A DNA stretch of 64,000 nt from Acanthosepion lycidas. Lineage: Eukaryota > Mollusca > Cephalopoda > Sepiida > Sepiidae. A program made the translations under genes and the position numbers. The DNA is taken from positions 81,114 through 145,113 of the forward strand of contig CAWVQA010000070.1 of NCBI GenBank assembly GCA_963932145.1, written 5' to 3'. Shown one piece after another: positions 37,536 to 51,639 of this stretch. Below the pieces are notes generated by a model. The model was not told where the DNA came from. It did not search any database and was given only the letters and a program-made list of their open reading frames with translations. Position 1 is the stretch's first letter. Each line of letters opens with the position of its first letter.

Positions 37536-40023
37536 AAAACATAAAATCTTAAATATAACTTTGTAAAAACTTCTGAAACTAGTTAAAATCAATTAGTTTT
37601 GATTGATTTCATATCGATTTTCAATAATTTCATTGTTTTTCTAATGTTTTCAAACAGTTATTGATATTTACAAACTAGCGTTGAAAAAGTAGTGAAAAAA
37701 CCTAGATTTTGCATGTAAATCGCTATGTAATTAAAAGTTGTGTAAAACATAAAATCTTAAATATAACTTTGTCAAAACTTCTGAAACTAGTTAAAATCAA
37801 TAAGTTTTGATTGATTTCATATCGATTTTTAATAATTTCATTGTTTTCCTAATGATTTCAAACAGTTATTGATATTTACAAACTAGCGTTGAAAAGTAGT
37901 GAAAAAAGCTAGATTTTGCATGTAAATCGCTATGTATTTAAAAGTTGTGTAAAACATAAAATCTTAAATATAACTTTGTCAAAACTTCTGAAACTAGTTA
38001 AAATCAATAAGTATTGATTGATTTCATATCGATTTTCAATAATTTCATTGTTTTTCTAATGTTTTCAAACAGTTATTGATATTTACAAACTAGCGTTGAA
38101 AAAGTAGTGAAAAAAGCTAGATTTTGCATGTAAATCGCTATGTAATTAAAAGTTGTGTAAAACATAAAATCTTAAATAAAACTTTGTCAAAACTTCTGAA
38201 ACTAGTTAAAATCAATAAGTTTTGATTGATTTCATATCGATTTTCAATAATTTCATTGTTTTTCTAATGTTTTCAATCAGTTATTGATATTTACAAACTA
38301 GCGTCAAAAAGTAGTCAAAACAGCTAGATTTTGCATGTAAATCGCTATGTAATTAAAAGTTGTGTAAAACATAAAATCTTAAATATAACTTTGTCAAAAC
38401 TTCTGAAACTAGTTAAAATCAATAAGTTTTGATTGATTTCATATCGATTTTCAATAATTTCATTGTTTTTCTAATGTTTTCAAACAGTTATTGATATTTA
38501 CAAACTAGCGTTGAAAAAGTAGTGAAAAAAGGTAGATTTTGCATGTAAATCGCTATGTAATTAAAAGTTGTGTAAAACATAAAATCTTAAATAAAACTTT
38601 GTCAAAACTTCTGAAACTAGTTAAAATCAATAAGTATTGATTGATTTCATATCGATTTTCAATAATTTCATTGTTTTTCTAATGTTTTCAAACAGTTATT
38701 GATATTTACACACTAGCGTTAAAAAGTAATCAAAACAGCTTGATTTTGCATGTAAATCGCGATGTTATTAAAAGTTGTGTAAAACATAATATCTTAAATA
38801 TAACTTTGTCAAAACTTCTGAAACTAGTTAAAATCAATAAGTTTTGATTGATTTCATATCGATTTTCAATAATTTCATTGTTTTTCTAATGTTTTCAAAG
38901 AGTTATTGATATTTACAAACTAGCGTTGAAAAAGTAGTGAAAAGCTAGATTTTGCATGTAAATCGCTATGTAATTAAAAGTTGTGTAAAACATAAAATCT
39001 TAAATATAACTTTGTCAAAACTTCTGAAACTAGTTAAAATCAATAAGTTTTGATTGATTTCATATCGATTTTTAATAATTTCATTGTTTTTCTAATGTTT
39101 TCAAACAGTTATTGATATTTACAAACTAGCGTAAAAAAGTAGTCAAAACAGCTAGATTTTGCATGTAAATCGCTATGTAATTAAAAGTTGTGTAAAACAT
39201 AAAATCTTAAATATAACTTTGTCAAAACTTCTGAAACTAGTTAAAATCAATAAGTTTTGATTGATTTCATATCGATTTTCAATAATTTCATTGTTTTCCT
39301 AATGTTTTCAAACAGTTATTGATATTTACAAACAAGCGTTGAAAAAGTAGAGAAAAAAGCTAGATTTTGCATGTAAATCGCTATGTAATTAAAAGTTGTG
39401 TAAAACATAAAATCTTAAATAAAACTTTGTCAAAACTTCTGAAACTAGTTAAAATCAATAAGTTTTGATTGATTTCATATCGATTTTCAATAATTTCATT
39501 GTTTTTCTAATGTTTTCAAACAGTTATTGATATTTACAAACTAGCGTTGACAAAGTAGTGAAAAAAGCTAGATTTTGCATGTAAATCGCTATTTAATTAA
39601 AAGTTGTGTAAAACATAAAATCTTAAATATAACTTTGTCAAAACTTCTGAAACTAGTTAAAATCAATAAGTTTTGATTGATTTCATATCGATTTTCAATA
39701 ATTTCATTGTTTTTCTAATGTTTTCAAACAGTTATTTATATTTACACACTAGCGTTAAAAAGTAGTCAAAACAGCTTGATTTTGCATGTAAATCGCTATG
39801 CAATTAAAAGTTGTGTAAAACATAAAATTTTAAATAAAACTTTGTCAAAACTTCTGAAACTAGTTAAAATCAATAAGTTTTGATTGATTTCATATCGATT
39901 TTTAATAATTTCATTGTTTTTCTAATGTTTTCAAACATTTATTGATATTTACAAACTAGCGTTAAAAAGTAGTCAAAACAGATAGATTTTGCATGTAAAT
40001 CGCTATGTAATTAAAAGTTGTGT
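37536..40023 (+). repeat. Twelve-monomer tandem duplication, unit 2 (2488 bp)
   Basis: Adjoining copy of 35048-37535 with every private mark conserved; I noticed no substitution by eye. The pattern stops sharply at 40024, where the next monomer has accttaa instead of the atcttaaatataac/tttgtaaaaac start of a third unit. Confidence 0.92.
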
Positions 40024-40646
40024 AAAACATAAAACCTTAAATATAACTTTGTCAAAACTTCTGAAACTAGTTAAAATCAATAAGTTTTGATTGATTTCAT
40101 ATCGATTTTCAATAATTTCATTGTTTTTCTAATGTTTTCAAAGAGTTATTGATATTTACAAACTAGCGTTGAAAAAGTAGTGAAAAAAGCTAGATTATGC
40201 ATGTAAATCGCTATGTAATTAAAAGTTGTGTAAAACATAAAATCTTAAATATAACTTTGTCAAAACTTCTGAAACTAGTTAAAATCAATAAGTTTTGATT
40301 GATTTCATATCGATTTTTAATAATTTCATTGTTTTTCTAATGTTTTCAAACAGTTATTGATATTTACACACTAGCGTTAAAAAGTAGTCAAAACAGCTTG
40401 ATTTTGCATGTAAATCGCTATGTAATTAAAAGTTGTGTAAAACATAAAATCTTAAATATAACTTTGTCAAAACTTCTGAAACTAGTTAAAATCAATAAGT
40501 TTTGATTGATTTCATATCGATTTTCAATAATTTCATTGTTTTTCTAATGTTTTCAAAGAGTTATTGATATTTACAAACTAGCGTTGAAAAAGTAGTGAAA
40601 AAAGCTAGATTTTGCATGTAAATCGCTATGTAATTAAAAGTTGTGT
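40024..40646 (+). repeat. Satellite segment, three monomers
   Basis: accttaa A with gattatgcat, cacact B, then caaagag A. The gattatgcat plus cacact pair is the same as at 416-830 and 11825-12239, another reuse of block I material 40 kb away. Confidence 0.82.
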
Positions 40647-42721
40647 AAAACATAAAATCTTAAATATAACTTTGTCAAAACTTCTGAAACTAGTTAAAAT
40701 CAATAAGTTTTGATTGATTTCATATCGATTTTTAATAATTTTATTGTTTTTCTAATGTTTTCACACAGTTATTGATATTTACAAACTAGCGTTGAAAAAG
40801 TAGTCAAAACAGATAGATTTTGCATGTAAATCGCTATGTAATTAAAAGTTCTGTAAAACATAAAATCTTAAATATAACTTTGTCAAAACTTCTGAAACTA
40901 GTTAAAATCAATAAGTTTTGATTGATTTCATATCGATTTTTAATAATTTCATTGTTTTTCTAATGTTTTCAAACAGTTATTGATATTTACAAACTAGCGT
41001 AAAAAAGTAGTCAAAACAGCTAGATTTTGCATGTAAATCGCTATGTAATTAAAAGTTGTGTAAAACATAAAATCTTAAGTATAACTTTGTCAAAACTTCT
41101 GAAACTAGTTAAAATCAATAAGTTTTGATTGATTTCATATCGATTTTCAATAATTTCATTGTTTTTCTAATGTTTTCAAACAGTTATTGATATTTACAAA
41201 CTAGCGTTGAAAAAGTAGTGAAAAAAGCTAGATTTTGCATGTAAATCGCTATGTAATTAAAAGTTGTGTAAAACATAAAATCTTAAATATAACTTTGTCA
41301 AAACTTCTGAAACTAGTTAAAATCAATAAGTTTTGATTGATTTCATATCGATTTTTAATAATTTCATTGTTTTTCTAATGTTTTCAAACAGTTATTGATA
41401 TTTACAAACTAGCGTAGAAAAGTAGTCAAAACAGCTAGATTTTGCATGTAAATCGCTATGTAATTAAAAGTTGTGTAAAACATAAAATCTTAAATATAAC
41501 TTTGTCAAAACTTCTGAAACTAGTTAAAATCAATAAGTTTTGATTGATTTCATATCGATTTTCAATAATTTCATTGTTTTCCTAATGTTTTCAAACAGTT
41601 ATTGATATTTACAAACAAGCGTTGAAAAAGTAGTGAAAAAAGCTAGATTTTGCATGTAAATCGCTATGTAATTAAAAGTTGTGTAAAACATAAAATCTTA
41701 AATAAAACTTTGTCAAAACTTCTGAAACTAGTTAAAATCAATAAGTTTTGATTGATTTCATATCGATTTTCAATAATTTCATTGTTTTTCTAATGTTTTC
41801 AAACAGTTATTGATATTTACAAACTAGCGTTAAAAAGTAGTCAAAACAGCTTGATTTTGCATGTAAATCGCTATGTAATTAAAAGTTCTGTAAAACATAA
41901 AATCTTAAATATAACTTTGTCAAAACTTCTGAAACTAGTTAAAATCAATAAGTTTTGATTGATTTCATATCGATTTTTAATAATTTCATTGTTTTTCTAA
42001 TGTTTTCAAACAGTTATTGATATTTACAAACTAGCGTAAAAAAGTAGTCAAAACAGATAGATTTTGCATGTAAATCGCTATGTAATTAAAAGTTGTGTAA
42101 AACATAAAATCTTAAGTATAACTTTGTCAAAACTTCTGAAGCTAGTTAAAATCAATAAGTTTTGATTGATTTCATATCGATTTTCAATAATTTCATTGTT
42201 TTTCTAATGTTTTCAAACAGTTATTGATATTTACAAACTAGCGTTGAAAAAGTAGTGAAAAAAGCTAGATTTTGCATGTAAATCGCTATGTAATTAAAAG
42301 TTGTGTAAAACATAAAATCTTAAATATAACTTTGTCAAAACTTCTGAAACTAGTTAAAATCAATAAGTTTTGATTGATTTCATATCGATTTTTAATAATT
42401 TCATTGTTTTTCTAATGTTTTCAAACAGTTATTGATATTTACAAACTAGCGTAGAAAAGTAGTCAAAACAGCTAGATTTTGCATGTAAATCGCTATGTAA
42501 TTAAAAGTTGTGTAAAACATAAAATCTTAAATATAACTTTGTCAAAACTTCTGAAACTAGTTAAAATCAATAAGTTTTGATTGATTTCATATCGATTTTC
42601 AATAATTTCATTGTTTTTCTAATGTTTTCAAAGAGTTATTGATATTTACAAACTAGCGTTGAAAAAGTAGTGAAAAAAGCTAGATTTTGCATGTAAATCG
42701 CTATGTAATTAAAAGTTGTGT
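40647..42721 (+). repeat. Ten-monomer tandem duplication, unit 1 (2075 bp)
   Basis: Order: cacacag hybrid with gttgaaaaagtagtc and agttctgt, cgtaaaaaag B, aagtataac A, cgtagaaaag B, aaacaagcg A, cagcttg B with agttctgt, cagatag B, aagtataac A, cgtagaaaag B, caaagag A. Private changes are aattttattg in the first monomer and ctgaagctag near 42140. Confidence 0.9.
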
Positions 42722-44796
42722 AAAACATAAAATCTTAAATATAACTTTTTCAAAACTTCTGAAACTAGTTAAAATCAATAAGTTTTGATTGATTTCATAT
42801 CGATTTTTAATAATTTCATTGTTTTTCTAATGTTTTCACACAGTTATTGATATTTACAAACTAGCGTTGAAAAAGTAGTCAAAACAGATAGATTTTGCAT
42901 GTAAATCGCTATGTAATTAAAAGTTCTGTAAAACATAAAATCTTAAATATAACTTTGTCAAAACTTCTGAAACTAGTTAAAATCAATAAGTTTTGATTGA
43001 TTTCATATCGATTTTTAATAATTTCATTGTTTTTCTAATGTTTTCAAACAGTTATTGATATTTACAAACTAGCGTAAAAAAGTAGTCAAAACAGCTAGAT
43101 TTTGCATGTAAATCGCTATGTAATTAAAAGTTGTGTAAAACATAAAATCTTAAGTATAACTTTGTCAAAACTTCTGAAACTAGTTAAAATCAATAAGTTT
43201 TGATTGATTTCATATCGATTTTCAATAATTTCATTGTTTTTCTAATGTTTTCAAACAGTTATTGATATTTACAAACTAGCGTTGAAAAAGTAGTGAAAAA
43301 AGCTAGATTTTGCATGTAAATCGCTATGTAATTAAAAGTTGTGTAAAACATAAAATCTTAAATATAACTTTGTCAAAACTTCTGAAACTAGTTAAAATCA
43401 ATAAGTTTTGATTGATTTCATATCGATTTTTAATAATTTCATTGTTTTTCTAATGTTTTCAAACAGTTATTGATATTTACAAACTAGCGTAGAAAAGTAG
43501 TCAAAACAGCTAGATTTTGCATGTAAATCGCTATGTAATTAAAAGTTGTGTAAAACATAAAATCTTAAATATAACTTTGTCAAAACTTCTGAAACTAGTT
43601 AAAATCAATAAGTTTTGATTGATTTCATATCGATTTTCAATAATTTCATTGTTTTCCTAATGTTTTCAAACAGTTATTGATATTTACAAACAAGCGTTGA
43701 AAAAGTAGTGAAAAAAGCTAGATTTTGCATGTAAATCGCTATGTAATTAAAAGTTGTGTAAAACATAAAATCTTAAATAAAACTTTGTCAAAACTTCTGA
43801 AACTAGTTAAAATCAATAAGTTTTGATTGATTTCATATCGATTTTCAATAATTTCATTGTTTTTCTAATGTTTTCAAACAGTTATTGATATTTACAAACT
43901 AGCGTTAAAAAGTAGTCAAAACAGCTTGATTTTGCATGTAAATCGCTATGTAATTAAAAGTTCTGTAAAACATAAAATCTTAAATATAACTTTGTCAAAA
44001 CTTCTGAAACTAGTTAAAATCAATAAGTTTTGATTGATTTCATATCGATTTTTAATAATTTCATTGTTTTTCTAATGTTTTCAAACAGTTATTGATATTT
44101 ACAAACTAGCGTAAAAAAGTAGTCAAAACAGATAGATTTTGCATGTAAATCGCTATGTAATTAAAAGTTGTGTAAAACATAAAATCTTAAGTATAACTTT
44201 GTCAAAACTTCTGAAACTAGTTAAAATCAATAAGTTTTGATTGATTTCATATCGATTTTCAATAATTTCATTGTTTTTCTAATGTTTTCAAACAGTTATT
44301 GATATTTACAAACTAGCGTTGAAAAAGTAGTGAAAAAAGCTAGATTTTGCATGTAAATCGCTATGTAATTAAAAGTTGTGTAAAACATAAAATCTTAAAT
44401 ATAACTTTGTCAAAACTTCTGAAACTAGTTAAAATCAATAAGTTTTGATTGATTTCATATCAATTTTTAATAATTTCATTGTTTTTCTAATGTTTTCAAA
44501 CAGTTATTGATATTTACAAACTAGCGTAGAAAAGTAGTCAAAACAGCTAGATTTTGCATGTAAATCGCTATGTAATTAAAAGTTGTGTAAAACATAAAAT
44601 CTTAAATATAACTTTGTCAAAACTTCTGAAACTAGTTAAAATCAATAAGTTTTGATTGATTTCATATCGATTTTCAATAATTTCATTGTTTTCCTAATGT
44701 TTTCAAACAGTTATTGATATTTACAAACAAGCGTTGAAAAAGTAGTGAAAAAAGCTAGATTTTGCATGTAAATCGCTATGTAATTAAAAGTTGTGT
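42722..44796 (+). repeat. Ten-monomer tandem duplication, unit 2 (2075 bp)
   Basis: Repeats 40647-42721 monomer for monomer except the last, which is the aaacaagcg type instead of caaagag. Private changes are aactttttc in the first monomer and atatcaattttt in the ninth, the latter a CpG-to-CpA change that is then copied into the next duplication. Confidence 0.9.
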
Positions 44797-45418
44797 AAAA
44801 CATAAAATCTTAAATATAACTTTGTCAAAACTTCTGAAACTAGTTAAAATCAATAAGTTTTGATTGATTTCATATCGATTTTTAATAATTTCATTGTTTT
44901 TCTAATGTTTTCAAACAGTTATTGATATTTACAAACTAGCGTTAAAAAGTAGTCAAAACAGATAGATTTTGCATGTAAATCGCTATGTAATTAAAAGTTG
45001 TGTAAAACATAAAACCTTAAATATAACTTTGTCAAAACTTCTGAAACTAGTTAAAATCAATAAGTTTTGATTGATTTCATATCGATTTTCAATAATTTCA
45101 TTGTTTTTCTAATGTTTTCAAACAGTTACTGATATTTACAAACTAGCGTTGAAAAAGTAGTGAAAAAAGCTAGATTTTGCATGTAAATCGCTATGTAATT
45201 AAAAGTTGTGTAAAACATAAAATCTTAAATAAAACTTTGTCAAAACTTCTGAAACTAGTTAAAATCAATAAGTATTGATTGATTTCATATCGATTTTCAA
45301 TAATTTCATTGTTTTTCTAATGTTTTCAAACAGTTATTGATATTTACACACTAGCGTTAAAAAGTAGTCAAAACAGCTTGATTTTGCATGTAAATCGCTA
45401 TGTAATTAAAAGTTGTGT
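44174..45418 (+). repeat. Six-monomer tandem duplication, unit 1 (1245 bp)
   Basis: Order: aagtataac A, atatcaattttt with cgtagaaaag B, aaacaagcg A, cagatag B, accttaa A with gttactg, aagtattg/cacact B. Its first three monomers are the last three of the preceding ten-monomer unit, so this duplication happened after that one. Confidence 0.9.
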
Positions 45419-46663
45419 AAAACATAAAATCTTAAATATAACTTTGTCAAAACTTCTGAAACTAGTTAAAATCAATAAGTTTTGATTGATTTCATATCGA
45501 TTTTCAATAATTTCATTGTTTTTCTAATGTTTTCAAACAGTTATTGATATTTACAAACTAGCGTTGAAAAAGTAGTGAAAAAAGCTAGATTTTGCATGTA
45601 AATCGCTATGTAATTAAAAGTTGTGTAAAACATAAAATCTTAAATATAACTTTGTCAAAACTTCTGAAACTAGTTAAAATCAATAAGTTTTGATTGATTT
45701 CATATCAATTTTTAATAATTTCATTGTTTTTCTAATGTTTTCAAACAGTTATTGATATTTACAAACTAGCGTAGAAAAGTAGTCAAAACAGCTAGATTTT
45801 GCATGTAAATCGCTATGTAATTAAAAGTTGTGTAAAACATAAAATCTTAAATATAACTTTGTCAAAACTTCTGAAACTAGTTAAAATCAATAAGTTTTGA
45901 TTGATTTCATATCGATTTTCAATAATTTCATTGTTTTCCTAATGTTTTCAAACAGTTATTGATATTTACAAACAAGCGTTGAAAAAGTAGTGAAAAAAGC
46001 TAGATTTTGCATGTAAATCGCTATGTAATTAAAAGTTGTGTAAAACATAAAATCTTAAATATAACTTTGTCAAAACTTCTGAAACTAGTTAAAATCAATA
46101 AGTTTTGATTGATTTCATATCGATTTTTAATAATTTCATTGTTTTTCTAATGTTTTCAAACAGTTATTGATATTTACAAACTAGCGTTAAAAAGTAGTCA
46201 AAACAGATAGATTTTGCATGTAAATCGCTATGTAATTAAAAGTTGTGTAAAACATAAAACCTTAAATATAACTTTGTCAAAACTTCTGAAACTAGTTAAA
46301 ATCAATAAGTTTTGATTGATTTCATATCGATTTTCAATAATTTCATTGTTTTTCTAATGTTTTCAAACAGTTACTGATATTTACAAACTAGCGTTGAAAA
46401 AGTAGTGAAAAAAGCTAGATTTTGCATGTAAATCGCTATGTAATTAAAAGTTGTGTAAAACATAAAATCTTAAATAAAACTTTGTCAAAACTTCTGAAAC
46501 TAGTTAAAATCAATAAGTATTGATTGATTTCATATCGATTTTCAATAATTTCATTGTTTTTCTAATGTTTTCAAACAGTTATTGATATTTACACACTAGC
46601 GTTAAAAAGTAGTCAAAACAGCTTGATTTTGCATGTAAATCGCTATGTAATTAAAAGTTGTGT
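45419..46663 (+). repeat. Six-monomer tandem duplication, unit 2 (1245 bp)
   Basis: Adjoining copy of 44174-45418, including atatcaattttt (45701) and gttactg. The one difference noticed is aaatataac instead of aagtataac in the first monomer, consistent with a crossover inside that monomer. Confidence 0.9.
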
Positions 46664-48114
46664 AAAACATAAAATCTTAAATATAACTTTGTCAAAACTT
46701 CTGAAACTAGTTAAAATCAATAAGTTTTGATTGATTTCATATCGATTTTCAATAATTTCATTGTTTTTCTAATGTTTTCAAAGAGTTATTGATATTTACA
46801 AACTAGCGTTGAAAAAGTAGTGAAAAAAGCTAGATTTTGCATGTAAATCGCTATGTAATTAAAAGTTGTGTAAAACATAAAATCTTAAATATAACTTTGT
46901 CAAAACTTCTGAAACTAGTTAAAATCAATAAGTTTTGATTGATTTCATATCGATTTTTAATAATTTCATTGTTTTTCTAATGTTTTCAAACAGTTATTGA
47001 TATTTACAAACTAGTGTAAAAAAAGTAGTCAAAACAGCTAGATTTTGCATGTAAATCGCTATGTAATTAAAAGTTGTGTAAAACATAAAACCTTAAATAT
47101 AACTTTGTCAAAACTTCTGAAACTAGATAAAATCAATAAGTTTTGATTGATTTCATATCGATTTTCAATAATTTCATTGTTTTTCTAATGTTTTCAAACA
47201 GTTATTGATATTTACAAACTAGCGTTGAAAAAGTAGTGAAAAAAGCTAGATTTTGCATGTAAATCGCTATGTAATTAAAAGTTGTGTAAAACATAAAATC
47301 TTAAATAAAACTTTGTCAAAACTTCTGAAACTAGTTAAAATCAATAAGTTTTGATTGATTTCATATCGATTTTCAATAATTTCATTATTTTTCTAATGTT
47401 TTCAAACAGTTATTGATATTTACACACTAGCGTTAAAAAGTAGTCAAAACAGCTTGATTTTGCATGTAAATCGCTATGTAATTAAAAGTTGTGTAAAACA
47501 TAAAATCTTAAATATAACTTTGTCAAAACTTCTGAAACTAGTTAAAATCAATAAGTTTTGATTGATTTCATATCGATTTTTAATAATTTCATTGTTTTTC
47601 TAATGTTTTCAAACAGTTATTGATATTTACAAACTAGCGTTAAAAAGTAGTCAAAACAGATAGATTTTGCATGTAAATCGCTATGTAATTAAAAGTTGTG
47701 TCAAACAAAATCTTAAATAAAACTTTGTCAAAACTTCTGAAACTAGTTAAAATCAATAAGTATTGATTGATTTCATATCGATTTTCAATAATTTCATTGT
47801 TTTTCTAATGTTTTCAAACAGTTATTGATATTTACACACTAGCGTTAAAAAGTAGTCAAAACAGCTAGATTTTGCATGTAAATCGCTATGTAATTAAAAG
47901 TTGTGTAAAACATAAAATCTTAAATATAACTTTGTCAAAACTTCTGAAACTGGTTAATATCAATAAGTTTTGATTGATTTCATATCGATTTTCAATAATT
48001 TCATTGTTTTTTTAATGTTTTCAAACAGTTATTGATATTTACAAACTAGCGTTGAAAAAGTAGTGAAAAAAGCTAGATTTTGCATGTAAATCGCTATGTA
48101 ATTAAAAGTTGTGT
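46664..48114 (+). repeat. Satellite segment with indel-bearing monomers
   Basis: Mixed monomers with small length changes: tagtgtaaaaaaagtag (one extra A) near 47014, and gtgtcaaacaaaatc near 47698 with 2 bp lost at a monomer junction. The A monomer at 47907 carries actggttaatatc and ttttttaatg, which reappear together in the monomer at 54544. Monomers 47700-48321 as a whole match 54337-54958 at offset 6637. Confidence 0.8.
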
Positions 48115-49151
48115 AAAACATAAAATCTTAAATAAAACTTTGTCAAAACTTCTGAAACTAGTTAAAATCAATAAGTTTTGATTGATTTCATATCGATTTT
48201 CAATAATTTCATTGTTTTTCTAATGTTTTCAATCAGTTATTGATATTTACAAACTAGCGTCAAAAAGTAGTCAAAACAGCTAGATTTTGCATGTAAATCG
48301 CTATGTAATTAAAAGTTGTGTAAAACATAAAATCTTAAATATAACTTTGTCAAAACTTCTGAAACTAGTTAAAATCAATAAGTTTTGATTGATTTCATAT
48401 CGATTTTCAATAATTTCATTGTTTTTCTAATGTTTTCAAACAGTTATTGATATTTACAAACTAGCGTTGAAAAAGTAGTGAAAAAAGCTAGATTTTGCAT
48501 GTAAATCGCTATGTAATTAAAAGTTGTGTAAAACATAAAATCTTAAATAAAACTTTGTCAAAACTTCTGAAACTAGTTAAAATCAATAAGTTTTGATTGA
48601 TTTCATATCGATTTTCAATAATTTCATTGTTTTTCTAATGTTTTCAATCAGTTATTGATATTTACAAACTAGCGTCAAAAAGTAGTCAAAACAGCTAGAT
48701 TTTGCATGTAAATCGCTATGTAATTAAAAGTTGTGTAAAACATAAAATCTTAAATATAACTTTGTCAAAACTTCTGAAACTAGTTAAAATCAATAAGTTT
48801 TGATTGATTTCATATCGATTTTCAATAATTTCATTGTTTTTCTAATGTTTTCAAACAGTTATTGATATTTACAAACTAGCGTTGAAAAAGTAGTGAAAAA
48901 AGCTAGATTTTGCATGTAAATCGCTATGTAATTAAAAGTTGTGTAAAACATAAAATCTTAAATAAAACTTTGTCAAAACTTCTGAAACTAGTTAAAATCA
49001 ATAAGTTTTGATTGATTTCATATCGATTTTCAATAATTTCATTGTTTTTCTAATGTTTTCAATCAGTTATTGATATTTACAATCTAGCGTCAAAAAGTAG
49101 TCAAAACAGCTAGATTTTGCATGTAAATCGCTATGTAATTAAAAGTTGTGT
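48115..49151 (+). repeat. Pure 415 bp dimer run (2.5 copies)
   Basis: caatcag/cgtcaaaaag B and caaacag A alternate with no variant change: dimers start at 48115 and 48530, and a half dimer at 48945 follows. Only acaatctag near 49080 differs. It is the clearest remnant of plain dimer amplification in the window. Confidence 0.85.
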
Positions 49152-49772
49152 AAAACATAAAATCTTAAATATAACTTTGTCAAAACTTCTGAAACTAGTT
49201 AAAATCAATAAGTTTTGATTGATTTCATATCGATTTTCAATAATTTCATTGTTTTCCTAATGTTTTCAAACAGTTATTGATATTTACAAACAAGCGTTGA
49301 AAAAGTAGTGAAAAAAGCTAGATTTTGCATGTAAATCGCTATGTAATTAAAAGTTGTGTAAAACATAAAATCTTAAATATAACTTTGTCAAAACTTCTGA
49401 AACTAGTTAAAATCAATAAGTTTTGATTGATTTCATATCGATTTTTAATAATTTCATTGTTTTTCTAATGTTTTCAAACAGTTATTGATATTTACAAACT
49501 AGCGTTAAAAAGTAGTCAAAACAGATAGATTTTGCATGTAAATCGCTATGTAATTCAAAGTTGTGTAAAACATAAAACCTTAAATATAACTTTGTCAAAC
49601 TTCTGAAACTAGTTAAAATCAATAAGTTTTGATTGATTTCATATCGATTTTTAATAATTTCATTGTTTTTCTAATGTTTTCAAACAGTTATTGATATTTA
49701 CAAACTAGTGTAAAAAAGTAGTCAAAACAGCTAGATTTTGCATGTAAATCGCTATGTAATTAAAAGTTGTGT

Positions 49773-51639
49773 AAAACATAAAACCTTAAATATAACTTTG
49801 TCAAAACTTCTGAAACTAGATAAAATCAATAAGTTTTGATTGATTTCATATCGATTTTCAATAATTTCATTGTTTTTCTAATGTTTTCAAACAGTTATTG
49901 ATATTTACAAACTAGCGTTGAAAAAGTAGTGAAAAAAGCTAGATTTTGCATGTAAATCGCTATGTAATTAAAAGTTGTGTAAAACATAAAATCTTAAATA
50001 AAACTTTGTCAAAACTTCTGAAACTAGTTAAAATCAATAAGTTTTGATTGATTTCATATCGATTTTCAATAATTTCATTGTTTTTCTAATGTTTTCAAAC
50101 AGTTATTGATATTTACAGACTAGCGTTAAAAAGTAGTCAAAACAGCTTGATTTTGCATGTAAATCGCTATGTAATTAAAAGTTGTGTAAAACATAAAATC
50201 TTAAATATAACTTTGTCAAAACTTCTGAAACTAGTTAAAATCAATAAGTTTTGATTGATTTCATATCGATTTTCAATAATTTCATTGTTTTTCTAATGTT
50301 TTCAAACAGTTATTGATATTTACAAACTAGCGTTGAAAAAGTAGTGAAAAAAGCTAGATTTTGCATGTAAATCGCTATGTAATTAAAAGTTGTGCAAAAC
50401 ATAAAATCTTAAAGAAAACTTTGTCAAAACTTCTGAAACTAGTTAAAATCAATAAGTATTGATTGATTTCATATCGATTTTCAATAATTTCATTGTTTTT
50501 CTAATGTTTTCAAACAGTTATTGATATTTACACACTAGCGTTAAAAAGTAGTCAAAACAGCTTGATTTTGCATGTAAATCGCTATGTAATTAAAAGTTGT
50601 GTAAAACATAAAATCTTAAATATAACTTTGTCAAAACTTCTGAAACTAGTTAAAATCAATAAGTTTTGATTGATTTCATATCGATTTTCAATAATTTCAT
50701 TGTTTTTCTAATGTTTTCAAAGAGTTATTGATATTTACAAACTAGCGTTGAAAAAGTAGTGAAAAAAGCTAGATTTTGCATGTAAATCGCTATGTAATTA
50801 AAAGTTGTGTAAAACATAAAATCTTAAATATAACTTTGTCAAAACTTCTGAAACTAGTTAAAATCAATAAGTATTGATTGATTTCATATCGATTTTCAAT
50901 AATTTCATTGTTTTTCTAATGTTTTCAAACAGTTATTGATATTTACACACTAGCGTTAAAAAGTAGTCAAAACAGCTTGATTTTGCATGTAAATCGCTAT
51001 GTAATTAAAAGTTGTGTAAAACATAAAATCTTAAATATAACTTTGTCAAAACTTCTGAAACTAGTTAAAATCAATAAGTTTTGATTGATTTCATATCGAT
51101 TTTTAATAATTTCATTGTTTTTCTAATGTTTTCAAACAGTTATTGATATTTACAAACTAGCGTAAAAAAGTAGTCAAAACAGCTAGATTTTGCATGTAAA
51201 TCGCTATGTAATTAAAAGTTGTGTAAAACATAAAATCTTAAGCATAACTTTGTCAAAACTTCTGAAACTAGTTAAAATCAATAAGTTTTGATTGATTTCA
51301 TATCGATTTTCAATAATTTCATTGTTTTTCTAATGTTTTCAAACAGTTATTGATATTTACAAACTAGCGTTGAAAAAGTAGTGAAAAAAGCTAGATTTTG
51401 CATGTAAATCGCTATGTAATTAAAAGTTGTGTAAAACATAAAATCTTAAATATAACTTTGTCAAAACTTCTGAAACTAGTTAAAATCTATAAGTTTTGAT
51501 TGATTTCATATCGATTTTTAATAATTTCATTGTTTTTCTAATGTTTTCAAACAGTTATTGATATTTACAAACTAGCGTAGAAAAGTAGTCAAAACAGCTA
51601 GATTTTGCATGTAAATCGCTATGTAATTAAAAGTTGTGT
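49773..51639 (+). repeat. Nine-monomer tandem duplication, unit 1 (1867 bp)
   Basis: Order: accttaa with ctagata A, acagact B, gtgcaaaac A, aaagaaaac/aagtattg B, caaagag A, aagtattg/cacact B, cgtaaaaaag B, aagcataac A, aaatctataag with cgtagaaaag B. Rare marks gtgcaaaac (50393) and ctataag (51487) recur 1867 bp later. Confidence 0.88.
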
